The notes beneath the pieces were generated by a model. It was not told the origin of the DNA. It saw only the letters and a list, made by a program, of their open reading frames with translations, and did not search any database. Source: Mycobacterium sp. (GTDB taxonomy: Bacteria > Actinomycetota > Actinomycetes > Mycobacteriales > Mycobacteriaceae). From it: a stretch of 35,109 nucleotides of DNA. Within the stretch, counting starts at the first letter, position 1; the number at the start of each line of letters is the position of its first letter. Of the stretch, positions 10,338 to 18,553 are shown one piece after another. The translations under genes were made by a program, and so were the position numbers. The stretch spans positions 1 through 35,109 of the forward strand of contig JAOPVI010000088.1 of NCBI GenBank assembly GCA_025966225.1. Direction: 5' to 3'.

Positions 10338-11701
10338 CATCGTCAATACTGATCAATCCGGCGACGGAGGAGGTGCTTCGCACCGTCGAGCTCCTCGACG
10401 TCGCCGCCGTCGACGATGCGGTCGCGCACGCGCAGTCCGCGCAGAAGCAGTGGGCCAAGCTCGCGCCCGCTGATCGGGCGGCCGCATTGCGGGCCTTCGC
10501 CGCACAGGTGGACGCCCACGTCGACGAGTTGGCGGCGCTGGAGGTGGCCAACTCCGGGCACGTCATCGGCAACGCCGAGTGGGAGGCAGGACACGTTCGC
10601 GACGTGCTGCAGTTCTACTCGGCCAGTCCAGAGCGCATGTCGGGCAAGCAGATTCCCGTCGCGGGCGGGCTTGACGTGACGTTCAACGAACCGCTTGGCG
10701 TCGTCGCGGTCATCGCGCCGTGGAACTTCCCGATGACGATCGCGTCGTGGGGTTTCGTGCCCGCGCTGGCGGCGGGCAATGCGGTACTCGTCAAGCCTGC
10801 CGAGATCACGCCGCTCACCACCATGCGATTGGCCGAACTCGGGCGGGACGCCGGACTGCCCGACGGGCTCTTCCAGGTACTGCCCGGCAAGGGTTCGGTG
10901 GTGGGGGAGCGCTTCATCAGTCACCCCGACGTGCGCAAGATCGTCTTCACCGGCTCCACCGAAGTGGGCATCAAGGTGATGGCAGGCGCTGCGGCACAGG
11001 TGAAGCGCGTGACCCTGGAGCTCGGCGGCAAGAGCGCCAACATCTTCTTCGACGACTGTGATCTGGAGAAGGCGGCCGCCACGGCTCAGTACGGCGTATT
11101 CGACAACGCCGGGCAGGACTGTTGTGCGCGCAGCCGAATCCTGGTTCAGCGCAACGTCTACGACAAGTTCATGGAACTCCTCGAGCCGGCGGTGAAGGGT
11201 GTCGTCGTCGGTGATCCCGCGTCACGGGATTCCGAGATGGGACCGCTGGTGTCCAAGCCCCACTTCGACACGGTCTCGTCGTATGTCCCCGACGACGCCC
11301 CGGTCGCGTTCCGCGGCTCCGCACCGACGGGGCCCGGATACTGGTTCCCGCCAACGGTTCTGACGCCGCAGCGCACAGATCGCTCGGTCACCGAGGAGAT
11401 CTTCGGACCGGTGGTGACGGTGCTGCCGTTCGAGGACGAAGCCGACGGCATCGCGTTGGCCAACGACAGCCCGTACGGATTGTCGGGCTCGATCTGGACC
11501 GACAACCTGTCCAGGGCGCTACGGGTATCCCGCGCAATCGAATCCGGCAACCTGTCGGTGAACTCGCACTCGTCGGTGCGCTACAACACGCCATTCGGCG
11601 GCTTCAAACAGTCGGGACTTGGCCGCGAGCTCGGCCCGGACGCACCGCTGCACTTCACGGAAACCAAGAACGTCTTCTTTGCGATAACGGAGGAAATCTG
11701 A
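10334..11701 (+). CDS. aldC: NAD(P)-dependent aldehyde dehydrogenase AldC
   Basis: 455-aa aldehyde dehydrogenase, expected to oxidise the gamma-glutamylated amino-aldehyde to the acid. Catalytic Cys263 lies in NAGQDCCARSR (GQxC motif) and the general-base Glu229 in VTLELGGKS. The cofactor-binding region is seen as PWNFPM and FTGSTEVG, and the C-terminal EIFGPVVTVLPF motif is present. The start is TTG 10334, which overlaps the stop of the amidotransferase (TTGA) and has GAAAGG 7 nt upstream; this gives the same length as remembered M. tuberculosis AldC (Rv2858c). A longer open frame upstream is arginine-rich shadow sequence within the preceding gene. It is the third gene of the glnA4 operon. 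Confidence 0.93.
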   Translation: MTSSILINPATEEVLRTVELLDVAAVDDAVAHAQSAQKQWAKLAPADRAAALRAFAAQVDAHVDELAALEVANSGHVIGNAEWEAGHVRDVLQFYSASPERMSGKQIPVAGGLDVTFNEPLGVVAVIAPWNFPMTIASWGFVPALAAGNAVLVKPAEITPLTTMRLAELGRDAGLPDGLFQVLPGKGSVVGERFISHPDVRKIVFTGSTEVGIKVMAGAAAQVKRVTLELGGKSANIFFDDCDLEKAAATAQYGVFDNAGQDCCARSRILVQRNVYDKFMELLEPAVKGVVVGDPASRDSEMGPLVSKPHFDTVSSYVPDDAPVAFRGSAPTGPGYWFPPTVLTPQRTDRSVTEEIFGPVVTVLPFEDEADGIALANDSPYGLSGSIWTDNLSRALRVSRAIESGNLSVNSHSSVRYNTPFGGFKQSGLGRELGPDAPLHFTETKNVFFAITEEI

Positions 11702-12484
11702 GTGGAAAACGTAGACCTCACCCAGCGACTGAAGGACAAGGTCGCCGTCATCACGGGCGGCGCCAGCGGCATCGGACTTGCCACGGTCAAGCGCATGAGA
11801 GCGGAAGGCGCCATCGTCGTCATCGGTGACGTCGACCCGACCACCGGCAAGACCGTCGCCGATGACCTGAACGTCACCTTCGTACAGGTCGACGTCTCGG
11901 ATCAGGTTGCGGTTGATCGATTGTTCGACACCGCCGTCGAGCTGCATGGTGGGGTGGACATCGCCTTCAACAACGCCGGTATCAGCCCCCCGGAGGACGA
12001 CCTGATCGAGAACACCGGCATCGACGCGTGGGACCGGGTGCAGGACATCAACCTCAAGTCGGTGTTCTTCTGCTGCAAGGCAGCGCTGCGCCACATGGTC
12101 CCCGCGCAGAAGGGCTCGATCGTCAACACCGCGTCGTTCGTCGCCGTGATGGGGTCGGCCACGTCCCAGATTTCGTACACCGCCTCGAAGGGCGGCGTGC
12201 TCGCGATGTCCCGTGAACTCGGCGTGCAGTACGCCAGGCAGGGCATCCGCGTCAACGCGCTCTGCCCGGGGCCGGTGAACACCCCACTGCTGCAGGAACT
12301 CTTCGCAAAGGACCCCGAACGCGCGGCGCGCCGGTTGGTGCACGTGCCGGTCGGCCGGTTCGCGGAGCCGGAGGAACTGGCCGCCGCGGTCGCGTTCCTG
12401 GCAAGCGACGACGCATCATTCATCACGGCCTCGACCTTCCTCGTCGACGGTGGCATCAGCGGCCACTACGTGACTCCGCTGTAG
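11702..12484 (+). CDS. Short-chain dehydrogenase/reductase
   Basis: 260-aa classical SDR, an NAD(P)-dependent oxidoreductase. The Rossmann motif is TGGASGIG (about residues 19-26), NNAG is present in FNNAGIS, and the catalytic Tyr159-x3-Lys163 is in SYTASKGG. The C-terminal VDGGISGHYVTPL is a common SDR ending. GTG 11702 directly follows the aldC stop and has GGAGGAAA 8 nt upstream, so it is translated in the operon. In the pathway it could interconvert an alcohol and an aldehyde, for example oxidising a gamma-glutamyl-amino-alcohol before AldC acts, which would fit an ethanolamine-like substrate. That role is inference from position. It matches the remembered neighbour Rv2857c. Confidence 0.92.
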   Translation: MENVDLTQRLKDKVAVITGGASGIGLATVKRMRAEGAIVVIGDVDPTTGKTVADDLNVTFVQVDVSDQVAVDRLFDTAVELHGGVDIAFNNAGISPPEDDLIENTGIDAWDRVQDINLKSVFFCCKAALRHMVPAQKGSIVNTASFVAVMGSATSQISYTASKGGVLAMSRELGVQYARQGIRVNALCPGPVNTPLLQELFAKDPERAARRLVHVPVGRFAEPEELAAAVAFLASDDASFITASTFLVDGGISGHYVTPL

Positions 12485-12494
12485 ACGGCGCATT

Positions 12495-13241
12495 GTGAAT
12501 CAACCGGACCCGCAGCCGAGAACTGTGCGCCCCGCCGCGGAGGCGGCAGAATCGACATTGCTGCGTCCGGTGCGGCTCGGCAATGCCTTCGAAGACACGG
12601 TCGGCCGGTTGCTGGAGACCATCAGGCTCGGGGTGCTGGAGCCGGGTGAGTCGCTCCCACCCGAACGTGAGCTCGCGACCCGGCTCGGCGTCAGCCGCGA
12701 CACCGTCCGCGAGGCCATCAAGTCGTTGGCGGAGGCGGGCTATCTGGTGTCGCGGCGTGGCCGCTACGGCGGCACCTTCTTGTCCGACGAGTTGCCCGCG
12801 CCGAGTGCCGGTGGAATCCGGTTCAACCGCAACGACATCGACGATGCTCTGAGGCTGCGGGAGATTCTGGAAGTGGGGGCGGCGCGGATGGCCGCGAGTC
12901 GCACGCTGACGGCCGGCGAGCGCGAGACGCTGTGGAGCCGACTGGTGGACGTGCGCGGGGCCGCCCCCGAGGATTACCGTCGGCTCGACTCCCGGCTGCA
13001 TCTCGCGATCGCCGAGGCGGCAGGCGTACCGTCGCTCGTTCCGTTGGTCGCGGAGAACCGCATGCGGCTCAACGAGCTGCTCGATCACATTCCGCTGCTC
13101 GGCCGCAACATCGCGCACTCCGACGAGCAGCACGAGGCCATCGTCATTGCGATCCTGGCCGGTGACGGTGACACCGCCGCCGAGGTGATGGCCGCGCACG
13201 CGTGGGGTTCTGCCGCGCTGTTGCACGGCTTCTTGGACTGA
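12495..13241 (+). CDS. GntR/FadR-family transcriptional regulator (FCD domain)
   Basis: 248-aa DNA-binding regulator. The winged helix-turn-helix lies at about residues 28-95 and contains LPPERELATRLGVSRDTVREA, a classic GntR recognition helix. The C-terminal all-helical FCD effector domain shows metal-ligand-type residues: Asp and His in RLDSRLHLAIAEA, His in DEQHEAIV and His in AAHAWGS. FadR-type FCD regulators bind small acids or metals and usually repress local catabolic genes. GTG 12495 follows the SDR stop by 10 nt, so the gene is the last of the glnA4 operon and is a natural autoregulator. A perfect palindrome at 8028-8041 is a candidate site. Confidence 0.9.
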   Translation: MNQPDPQPRTVRPAAEAAESTLLRPVRLGNAFEDTVGRLLETIRLGVLEPGESLPPERELATRLGVSRDTVREAIKSLAEAGYLVSRRGRYGGTFLSDELPAPSAGGIRFNRNDIDDALRLREILEVGAARMAASRTLTAGERETLWSRLVDVRGAAPEDYRRLDSRLHLAIAEAAGVPSLVPLVAENRMRLNELLDHIPLLGRNIAHSDEQHEAIVIAILAGDGDTAAEVMAAHAWGSAALLHGFLD

Positions 13242-13247
13242 CTGAGG

Positions 13248-14481
13248 CTACGGTCGGATATCCGCAGCTAGGGAGCCGGTCAGGCCCCAATCGATGCCAG
13301 CGAGGCTCGCCTGCGTGCGGTTGTTGACGCCGAGCTTGGTGTAGACGTGCTCGACGTGGTTGCCTGCCGTCTTCTCGGCGATGTACAACTCGGTGGCAAT
13401 CTGCCGGTTGGATCGGCCCTGCGCGACCAGTCGCAGCACTTCAACCTCGCGATCGGTGAGCCCCGCGGGCCACGGTGTCCGGCGCAATGCGCGATGCCCA
13501 GCCGCAGCCAAGACGGCCTGCACCGACTCGGCGTCGAGACTTCCTGCGCGGGCCTCCTCGCGCAGCGTTTCGGCTGCTTCGGTCGGATCCAACGCCGACC
13601 GTGCTGGTTGCGGCTCGAGCAACCCGTGATACGCCACCGTTGTTGCGAGCAATCGATCCTGGGGGTGAGCTCTGCGCCTGCGAGCCCACGCGGGTAGCCG
13701 GACCCGTCGATTCGCTCGCGGTGCTTCGTTGCGATGGACGCCACCGATTCCAGGCCGCCGACCCGGCTCAAGATCCGACCAGTCAGATACGGATACATCC
13801 GCAACCGCTCCCATTCGGCGGTACTGAGCGGCCCCGACTTTTCCCAGATCCGGTTGGACACCCCCATTCTGCCGAGGCCGTGTACGAGGCCGGCCCGGTA
13901 GAGCCGGGTGGTGTCCGCAGCCGACATGCCTAGGTGTCGAGCCGCCGCGCCACCAGGTTCGCTACCCCACGCGAATGCCCCAGCGTGAGCGGACACTTCA
14001 AGTCGACGAAATCAGCCATGGCACCGAGCAGTTCGTTGATTTCGTCCTCGTCGAGGACGTCGTCGCGGTCGGGTGCCTGCGCCAGCGCGGCGGTCCAGAC
14101 GTCGATTTCGAGCAACCCGTCGACGATCGCGGCCGGGTCCTGCTCGAACGCTGCCACCACCGCGGGACTGAACTGCGTGCCGCCCCTGGCGTGAAGCAAC
14201 TGGGCGGCGTGCTCCTCCCCACGCGTCCGCAGATGCCCTTCGACGACGTCCGCGACGTGCACGATGTGGATTTCGACCGGAATGTCTTCTCCGCGAGCAC
14301 CGGTCGGCAATCCTCGCCCGTCCCAACGCTCGAAGGCGTAGGCAAGCGCACGGGTTACCTGGCTGTCCAGGCCCATCCGATCGGACAGGACGCCGGCCGA
14401 ACTGCAATGCGAATGGATGAGCTTGGCGACCGCGTTGCGGGCGGAGAGTAGAAATGCAGCCGACGGACCCCGCGTTCCCAC
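13248..14481 (-). pseudogene. HD-domain/LuxR-type regulator, decayed by frameshifts
   Basis: Three segments in different frames together read as one HD/LuxR regulator. Segment A (14481 to about 13935) has RWDGRGLPTGARGEDIP and ends LGHSRGVANLVARRL then stops. Segment B (about 13950 to 13660) continues AARHLGMSAADTTRLYRAG, VSNRIWEK and SGYPRGLAGAELTP. Segment C (about 13665 to 13248) starts DRLLATTVAYHGLLEPQ and ends with a LuxR-type helix-turn-helix (GLTDREVEVLRLVAQGRSNRQIA). Small indels near 13930-13950 and 13645-13670 explain the breaks. The expected HDLGR reads HGLGR, losing the HD Asp, and the usual N-terminal part is absent. All this argues for a dead gene. In life the family couples a phosphohydrolase-like domain to DNA binding. 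Segment C alone could still make a small helix-turn-helix protein. Confidence 0.82.
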
Positions 14482-14520
14482 CAGGGCAATTCACGCGGGT
14501 CGTATGGGCCGCCTGGTGGG
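14477..14520. repeat. 9-bp inverted repeat between the pseudogene and arsR
   Basis: CCCACCAGG (14477-14485) and CCTGGTGGG (14512-14520) are perfect complements separated by 26 nt. The pair lies at the truncated 5' edge of the pseudogene and just upstream of the arsR -10 box. It may be an operator, or a scar of the event that removed the pseudogene N-terminus. Confidence 0.4.
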
Positions 14521-14530
14521 GTCCAGGGTT

Positions 14531-14543
14531 TAGATTTGATGGG
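14531..14543 (+). promoter_or_regulatory. Probable leaderless promoter of arsR-type gene
   Basis: TAGATT at 14531-14536 fits TANNNT; 6 nt later comes the GTG at 14543. No -35 of note and no Shine-Dalgarno sequence are visible. An ATG at 14539 is out of frame. Confidence 0.45.
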
Positions 14544-14884
14544 TGGCGGAGCACGGCGAACACGCGCAGGGGCATGCGGTAGTGCAACGCGCCTCGTCGG
14601 CGCTGGCCGACGTTGACATCTCCGGCTGGACGCAACGGTTCGATCTGTTGTCCGACCCGCACCGGCTGGAGCTGCTGCTCAGCTTGCACCGGGCGCCCGG
14701 CATCTGCGTCGGGGATCTTGCCGCTGCCGTCGGTCGGTCGGAAAATGCCGTCTCGCAGGCACTTCGGCTGCTGCGTCAGCAGGGCTGGGTGAGTTCGACC
14801 AGGGTGGGACGCTCGGCGAGTTACCGGCTGGAAGACCACATCGTGCACGACCTGCTGCATTGGATCGGTGCCGCGCACGGCTGA
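14543..14884 (+). CDS. ArsR/SmtB-family metal-sensing repressor
   Basis: 113-aa winged-helix repressor. The core helix-turn-helix is seen in FDLLSDPHRLELLLSL and VGDLAAAVGRSENAVSQALRLL, followed by the beta-wing WVSSTRVGRSASYRL. The N-terminus is His-rich (MAEHGEHAQGHAV) and the C-terminal helix is EDHIVHDLLHWIGAAHG. N-terminal plus alpha5 histidines are the ligand arrangement of the nickel/cobalt sensor NmtR, so a nickel or cobalt signal is likely. The gene ends 58 bp before nicT on the same strand, and the gap contains a dyad over the nicT -35. Repression of nicT by the metal-loaded or apo form is inference. It is clearly not KmtR by sequence; the exact subgroup is unsettled. Confidence 0.87.
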   Translation: MAEHGEHAQGHAVVQRASSALADVDISGWTQRFDLLSDPHRLELLLSLHRAPGICVGDLAAAVGRSENAVSQALRLLRQQGWVSSTRVGRSASYRLEDHIVHDLLHWIGAAHG

Positions 14885-14942
14885 GTTCACATGAACATCT
14901 GAACAACTAGACAGATGAGGAACCGCGACCTAGGGTCGAACC
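14885..14942 (+). promoter_or_regulatory. nicT promoter with overlapping dyad operator
   Basis: -35 TAGACA (14908-14913, five of six consensus bases), a 17-bp spacer, -10 TAGGGT (14931-14936), then 6 nt to the nicT ATG: a strong leaderless promoter. CATCTG (14896-14901) and CAGATG (14912-14917) form a dyad with a 10-nt centre that covers the -35. TGAACA also occurs twice, 8 bp apart (14892, 14900), and GTTCA-CA-TGAAC is a palindrome at 14885-14896. These fit an ArsR-family operator. Confidence 0.6.
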
Positions 14943-16043
14943 ATGGTCGCGTCGTCGGATACCGCTCAGATGCCGAACGTCGCAAGCCGCCTCGACCGCA
15001 CCGATTGGATGACGATTGCCGGACTCGGCAGCGTCGTGCTCTTCCTTCACCTGTTCGGCTGGGGCGTCCTGGTATTCGGCGTGGCGCCGCAGCACATCAC
15101 CTTGGGCTCGACCGGGGTGTTCGGCGTCGGGCTTGGCGTGACGGCCTACCTGCTGGGCGTCCGGCACGCCTTCGATGCCGACCACATCGCCGTCATCGAC
15201 AACACCACCCGCAAGCTGGTGGGGGAGGGCAAGCGGTCGCTCTCGGCAGGCTTCTGGTTCTCGCTCGGCCATTCGAGCGTGGTGTTCGGACTGGCCTTCC
15301 TACTTGCCCTGGGCGTCAAGGCACTGATCGGCCCCGTGCAGGACGAGAACTCCTCCATGTTGCAGACGCTGGGGCTGATTGGCTCACTGGTGGCAGGCAC
15401 CTTTCTCATCCTGATCGGCCTGACGAATCTGTTCGCCGTGATCGGCATCGCCAAGGTGTTCCGCGGGATGCGCAGCGGCGAGTTCGACGAGGCCGAGCTC
15501 GAACGTCAGCTGAACAGCCGAGGCTTCCTGGCCAGGTTGCTCGGACGCGTGATGCGCCGGGTCAGCGAGCCCTGGCATTTGTATCTGGTCGGGCTGTTGA
15601 TGGGCCTCGGTTTCGACACGGCGACGCAGGTGGCGTTGCTCGTGCTCGCGGCTGGCACGGCGGCGTTCACCCTGCCCTGGTACGCCGTCCTGGTGCTGCC
15701 GGTGCTGTTCGCCGCCGGAATGAGTCTGTTCGACGCCGCCGACGGGGTGTTCATGGCGCGGGCGTACGGATGGGCGTTCCTGAAGCCGATCCGCAAGGTC
15801 TTCTACAACCTGACCGTCACCGTGCTTTCGGTGTTCGTCGCCTTGGTGATCGGCGTCATCGTGTTGATCGGGCTGCTCGTCGACCGGCTCGGCATCACGT
15901 CGGGGCCGCTGGCCGTCATCGGTTCGGCCGACCTCGGATCGGTCGGATTCATGATCGTCGGGATCTTCGTCGTGGTCTGGTTGATCGCGCTGGCGGTGTG
16001 GCGTTTTGGCCGCATCGAGGAGCGGTGGGACACCTCCACCTAA
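14943..16043 (+). CDS. nicT: Nickel/cobalt permease NicT (NiCoT family)
   Basis: 366-aa high-affinity Ni2+/Co2+ uptake permease with about eight membrane segments. The family signature in TM2 is RHAFDADHI (residues 74-82, holding His75, Asp78, Asp80 and His81). Further signatures are FSLGHSSVVF, GLGFDTATQVALL and GMSLFDAADGVFM. A loop rich in charged residues lies near the middle (EFDEAELERQL). ATG 14943 is supported by a promoter placed for a leaderless message. The permease could feed nickel to urease or hydrogenase, or cobalt to the cobalamin genes in this window; NiCoT specificity cannot be told from the signatures. It converges on mtr with only 4 bp between stops. From memory its orientation relative to mtr differs from M. 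tuberculosis. Confidence 0.95.
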   Translation: MVASSDTAQMPNVASRLDRTDWMTIAGLGSVVLFLHLFGWGVLVFGVAPQHITLGSTGVFGVGLGVTAYLLGVRHAFDADHIAVIDNTTRKLVGEGKRSLSAGFWFSLGHSSVVFGLAFLLALGVKALIGPVQDENSSMLQTLGLIGSLVAGTFLILIGLTNLFAVIGIAKVFRGMRSGEFDEAELERQLNSRGFLARLLGRVMRRVSEPWHLYLVGLLMGLGFDTATQVALLVLAAGTAAFTLPWYAVLVLPVLFAAGMSLFDAADGVFMARAYGWAFLKPIRKVFYNLTVTVLSVFVALVIGVIVLIGLLVDRLGITSGPLAVIGSADLGSVGFMIVGIFVVVWLIALAVWRFGRIEERWDTST

Positions 16044-16047
16044 CGGA

Positions 16048-17442
16048 TTAGACCAGCCCGAGCAGTGCGTTTTCGATGACCTCGGGCAGCGCCGGGTGGA
16101 TCCAATACTGATCCTCGGCAACCTCTTTCGCAGTCTGACCGAAACTCATCGCCTGAATGATGGGTTGAATGATCGACGACGCCTGGTGGCCCATGACGTG
16201 TGCACCGAGGATCTTGCCGGTGGCGCGGTCGCCGATCAGCTTCACGAGCCCGTGCTCGTCCTCCATGGCCCATCCGTAGGCGGTGTCACCGTATTTCTGA
16301 ACCTTGGTGACCACGTCGAATCCGCCTGCCGTGGCTTCGTCTTCGGTCATGCCGACCATCGCGATCTGGGGATCGGTGAACACCGCAGAGGGCACGAAGC
16401 GGAGGTCGGAGGCGCGCATGGATTCGGTGTCGTCCCAGTCCAGCAGCAGGTTGTGGCGCACCACCTTCATCTCGTGGTTGGCGACGTGTTTCAGCTGATA
16501 CGCCGACGACACGTCGCCGAGTGCGAAGACGCCACGCGCCGAGGTGCGTTGGTATTCGTCGACGCTCACCAGGCCGTCGTCATCGACTTCCACGCCGGCC
16601 AATTCGGCGTCGAGCAGGTCGCCGTTGGGAACCCGTCCGGTGGCCACCAGCAGCATGTCGGCTGCGATCGTCTTGCCGTCGTCGAGTTCGAGCACGCAGC
16701 GGTCGCCGTCCTGATGGACTCCGACGACGTTCTCGTGGGTGCGCAGATCCCACTTCTCCGCGGCGATGTCGGTGAACGGGTAGCAGATGGACTCGTCGCA
16801 GTGGGTGAGCAGGCCGTAGCCGCGGACCACGATGGTGACTCGTACGCCGAGCGCGGAGAAGACGTGCGCGAACTCCGCTGCCACGAAGCCGCCGCCGACG
16901 ATCACCAGATGCTCGGGGAGGGCGGGGATCCGCATGATGTCGTCGCTGGTGTAGTACTCGACGCCACATGCGGCGATGGCCGGAGGGATGCGGATGCGTG
17001 AACCGGCCGCGATGACCACCTGGTCGGAGGTGAATTCGTCGCCTGCGTCGGTCCGCAACGTGTAGCGCCCGTCGGGCTGCATCGGCCCGAACTTGGTGTG
17101 GCTGCCGTACACCCGCACGTGGGGCAACCCGCGCTTGTACTTCTCACCGCCTGCGGCGATCGGGTCGATCCGACCGAACACCCGCGAGACGATGTCGGAC
17201 CAGCGCACCTTGTCGATGGTGGAGTCGACGCCGTAACGCGAGCTCTGCCTTATGTTTTGGGCGACCTCGGCGGCGTAGACGAACATCTTGGTCGGAATGC
17301 AGCCGACGTTGAGGCACGTGCCGCCGAAGGTGCCCTGCTCGCAGATCGCGACCCGCATGGTGCCGTACCTGGCGTCGACACCGGGATCCGGGATGCTGTT
17401 TCCCGAGCCGGTTCCGATGATCGTCAGGTCGAAGTGCTCCAT
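16048..17442 (-). CDS. mtr: Mycothione reductase
   Basis: 464-aa FAD-dependent pyridine nucleotide-disulfide oxidoreductase that reduces mycothiol disulfide with NADPH, keeping the actinobacterial thiol buffer reduced. The FAD motif is IIGTGSGNS near the N-terminus, and the redox-active pair is Cys43/Cys48 in GGTCLNVGCIPTK. The NADPH-binding GGGFVAAEFAHVFSALG and the second FAD segment ARGVFALGDVSS follow. The dimer-interface active site is His449 and Glu454 in HPALPE. Its ATG is 3 nt from the stop of the upstream hydrolase gene, so the two are cotranscribed. It is diagnostic of a mycothiol-making actinomycete. The insert around residues 17-30 is slightly longer than in remembered M. tuberculosis Mtr; otherwise it is regular. 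Confidence 0.95.
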   Translation of the reverse strand: MEHFDLTIIGTGSGNSIPDPGVDARYGTMRVAICEQGTFGGTCLNVGCIPTKMFVYAAEVAQNIRQSSRYGVDSTIDKVRWSDIVSRVFGRIDPIAAGGEKYKRGLPHVRVYGSHTKFGPMQPDGRYTLRTDAGDEFTSDQVVIAAGSRIRIPPAIAACGVEYYTSDDIMRIPALPEHLVIVGGGFVAAEFAHVFSALGVRVTIVVRGYGLLTHCDESICYPFTDIAAEKWDLRTHENVVGVHQDGDRCVLELDDGKTIAADMLLVATGRVPNGDLLDAELAGVEVDDDGLVSVDEYQRTSARGVFALGDVSSAYQLKHVANHEMKVVRHNLLLDWDDTESMRASDLRFVPSAVFTDPQIAMVGMTEDEATAGGFDVVTKVQKYGDTAYGWAMEDEHGLVKLIGDRATGKILGAHVMGHQASSIIQPIIQAMSFGQTAKEVAEDQYWIHPALPEVIENALLGLV

Positions 17443-17445
17443 GGG

Positions 17446-18498
17446 TCAGCCCCGTCCGGTTGGTGTGGAGCTCGACGTGCTGTCGGTGCTCAGGTAGTAG
17501 TCCAACCACGTGGCGAGCTCGCGGTACGCGGCCGCGCGGGGCTCGGGGAGGGACAGGAAGACGTCGTGCTTGGCATCGGTGATCGGCACGACGGTGGTGC
17601 GGTTGCCCACGCAGCCCGCCCACCGGGCGATCTGGGTGACGTCGAGCACGGCGTCGCCACGTTGCATCGCCTCGGGAACTGGGCCCTCGGGACCGATTTC
17701 GGGAACACTGATTTCAGGAACACTGTGGTCCGACCGCAGGATCAGGTTGGGTACGCCGACGTCGAGGCCGCGGTGCAGTTTGGCCTGGCCGCGCCGAACG
17801 GCGTTGATCCAGCCGAATGTGACGGGAAACCCGCCAAGGGGCTTCCAGTCGAGGTTGTAGTCGAAGTCGCCCGCGTAGTCCCGGTGCAGCGTCGTCCCAT
17901 AGCCACCCGCGGTCGGCTTGCGGATCACCTTGAGCTTTCGCCAACGGCCAAGGGCGAGCAGTGCAGCGGACGTGGGGGCGGCCCGCAGAATGGCCGGTCC
18001 TTGCAGGTCGAAGAACGGGCTGTTGAGCACCAGCCCAGTGATGTTCAGCACGTCAAGGCGGGCCCGTTGCCGCGCCCGATCCAGCCACAACGGGGCGATC
18101 AGTCCACCCGCCGAGTGGCCGTATATGCACACCTTGGCGCCGCCGGTATCGGTCGCGACGGCGGCGAGCGCCTGTTCCAGCTCGGTGTCGTAGCTCGCCA
18201 GATTGGTGGTGAAGTGGGGGGTCTGACCGTCACGTCGGGACCGGCCGCACTTGTGCAGATCGAGCGCGTAGAACGCGAACCCACGAGCGTTGAAGTGGTC
18301 TGCCAGTTCGATGTTGAAGAAATAGTCGGTGTACCCGTGCAACGCAACGACGGCATGCCGTCCGATGGTGGCGTCGCCGCGCCGCACCAAGGTCGCGAAC
18401 AGTTCGCCCTCGCCGTCAGGGTCCAGGCCCAGCGGAAAGGTGCGCTGCCAGTAGCCGGGCAGCACGTCGGGCTCCCACCCGGGCTCCCTCGTGGTCAC
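17446..18498 (-). CDS. Alpha/beta hydrolase (serine hydrolase, lysophospholipase-like)
   Basis: 350-aa serine hydrolase. The nucleophile elbow is YGHSAGG with Ser129, the oxyanion-type segment is ALHGYTDYF, and likely acid and base are in GDAVLDV and DAKHDVF near the C-terminus. The cap region is rich in aromatic residues, as in monoglyceride lipase/lysophospholipase relatives. The substrate is unknown. No signal peptide is seen, so it should act in the cytosol. GTG 18498 is preceded by TAAGGT and 6 nt, a leaderless arrangement. The gene is followed after 3 nt by mtr and is divergent from mqo. It matches the remembered neighbour Rv2854. Confidence 0.88.
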   Translation of the reverse strand: MTTREPGWEPDVLPGYWQRTFPLGLDPDGEGELFATLVRRGDATIGRHAVVALHGYTDYFFNIELADHFNARGFAFYALDLHKCGRSRRDGQTPHFTTNLASYDTELEQALAAVATDTGGAKVCIYGHSAGGLIAPLWLDRARQRARLDVLNITGLVLNSPFFDLQGPAILRAAPTSAALLALGRWRKLKVIRKPTAGGYGTTLHRDYAGDFDYNLDWKPLGGFPVTFGWINAVRRGQAKLHRGLDVGVPNLILRSDHSVPEISVPEIGPEGPVPEAMQRGDAVLDVTQIARWAGCVGNRTTVVPITDAKHDVFLSLPEPRAAAYRELATWLDYYLSTDSTSSSTPTGRG

Positions 18499-18510
18499 GT
18501 GGCTACCTTA
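18498..18510 (-). promoter_or_regulatory. Probable leaderless promoter of hydrolase-mtr operon
   Basis: On the minus strand TAAGGT (18505-18510) fits TANNNT and is followed by 6 nt and the GTG at 18498. No Shine-Dalgarno sequence is visible. Confidence 0.5.
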
Positions 18511-18553
18511 ACCTCGTCGGCGCACGAGTCTGGGGCAGCACAGGCAGTGGTGG

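Noticed and set aside
13645..13955. Programmed frameshifting to make a full HD/LuxR protein
   Set aside because: No slippery heptamer was recognised, two shifts would be needed, and the HD motif and the N-terminus are also damaged; decay is simpler.
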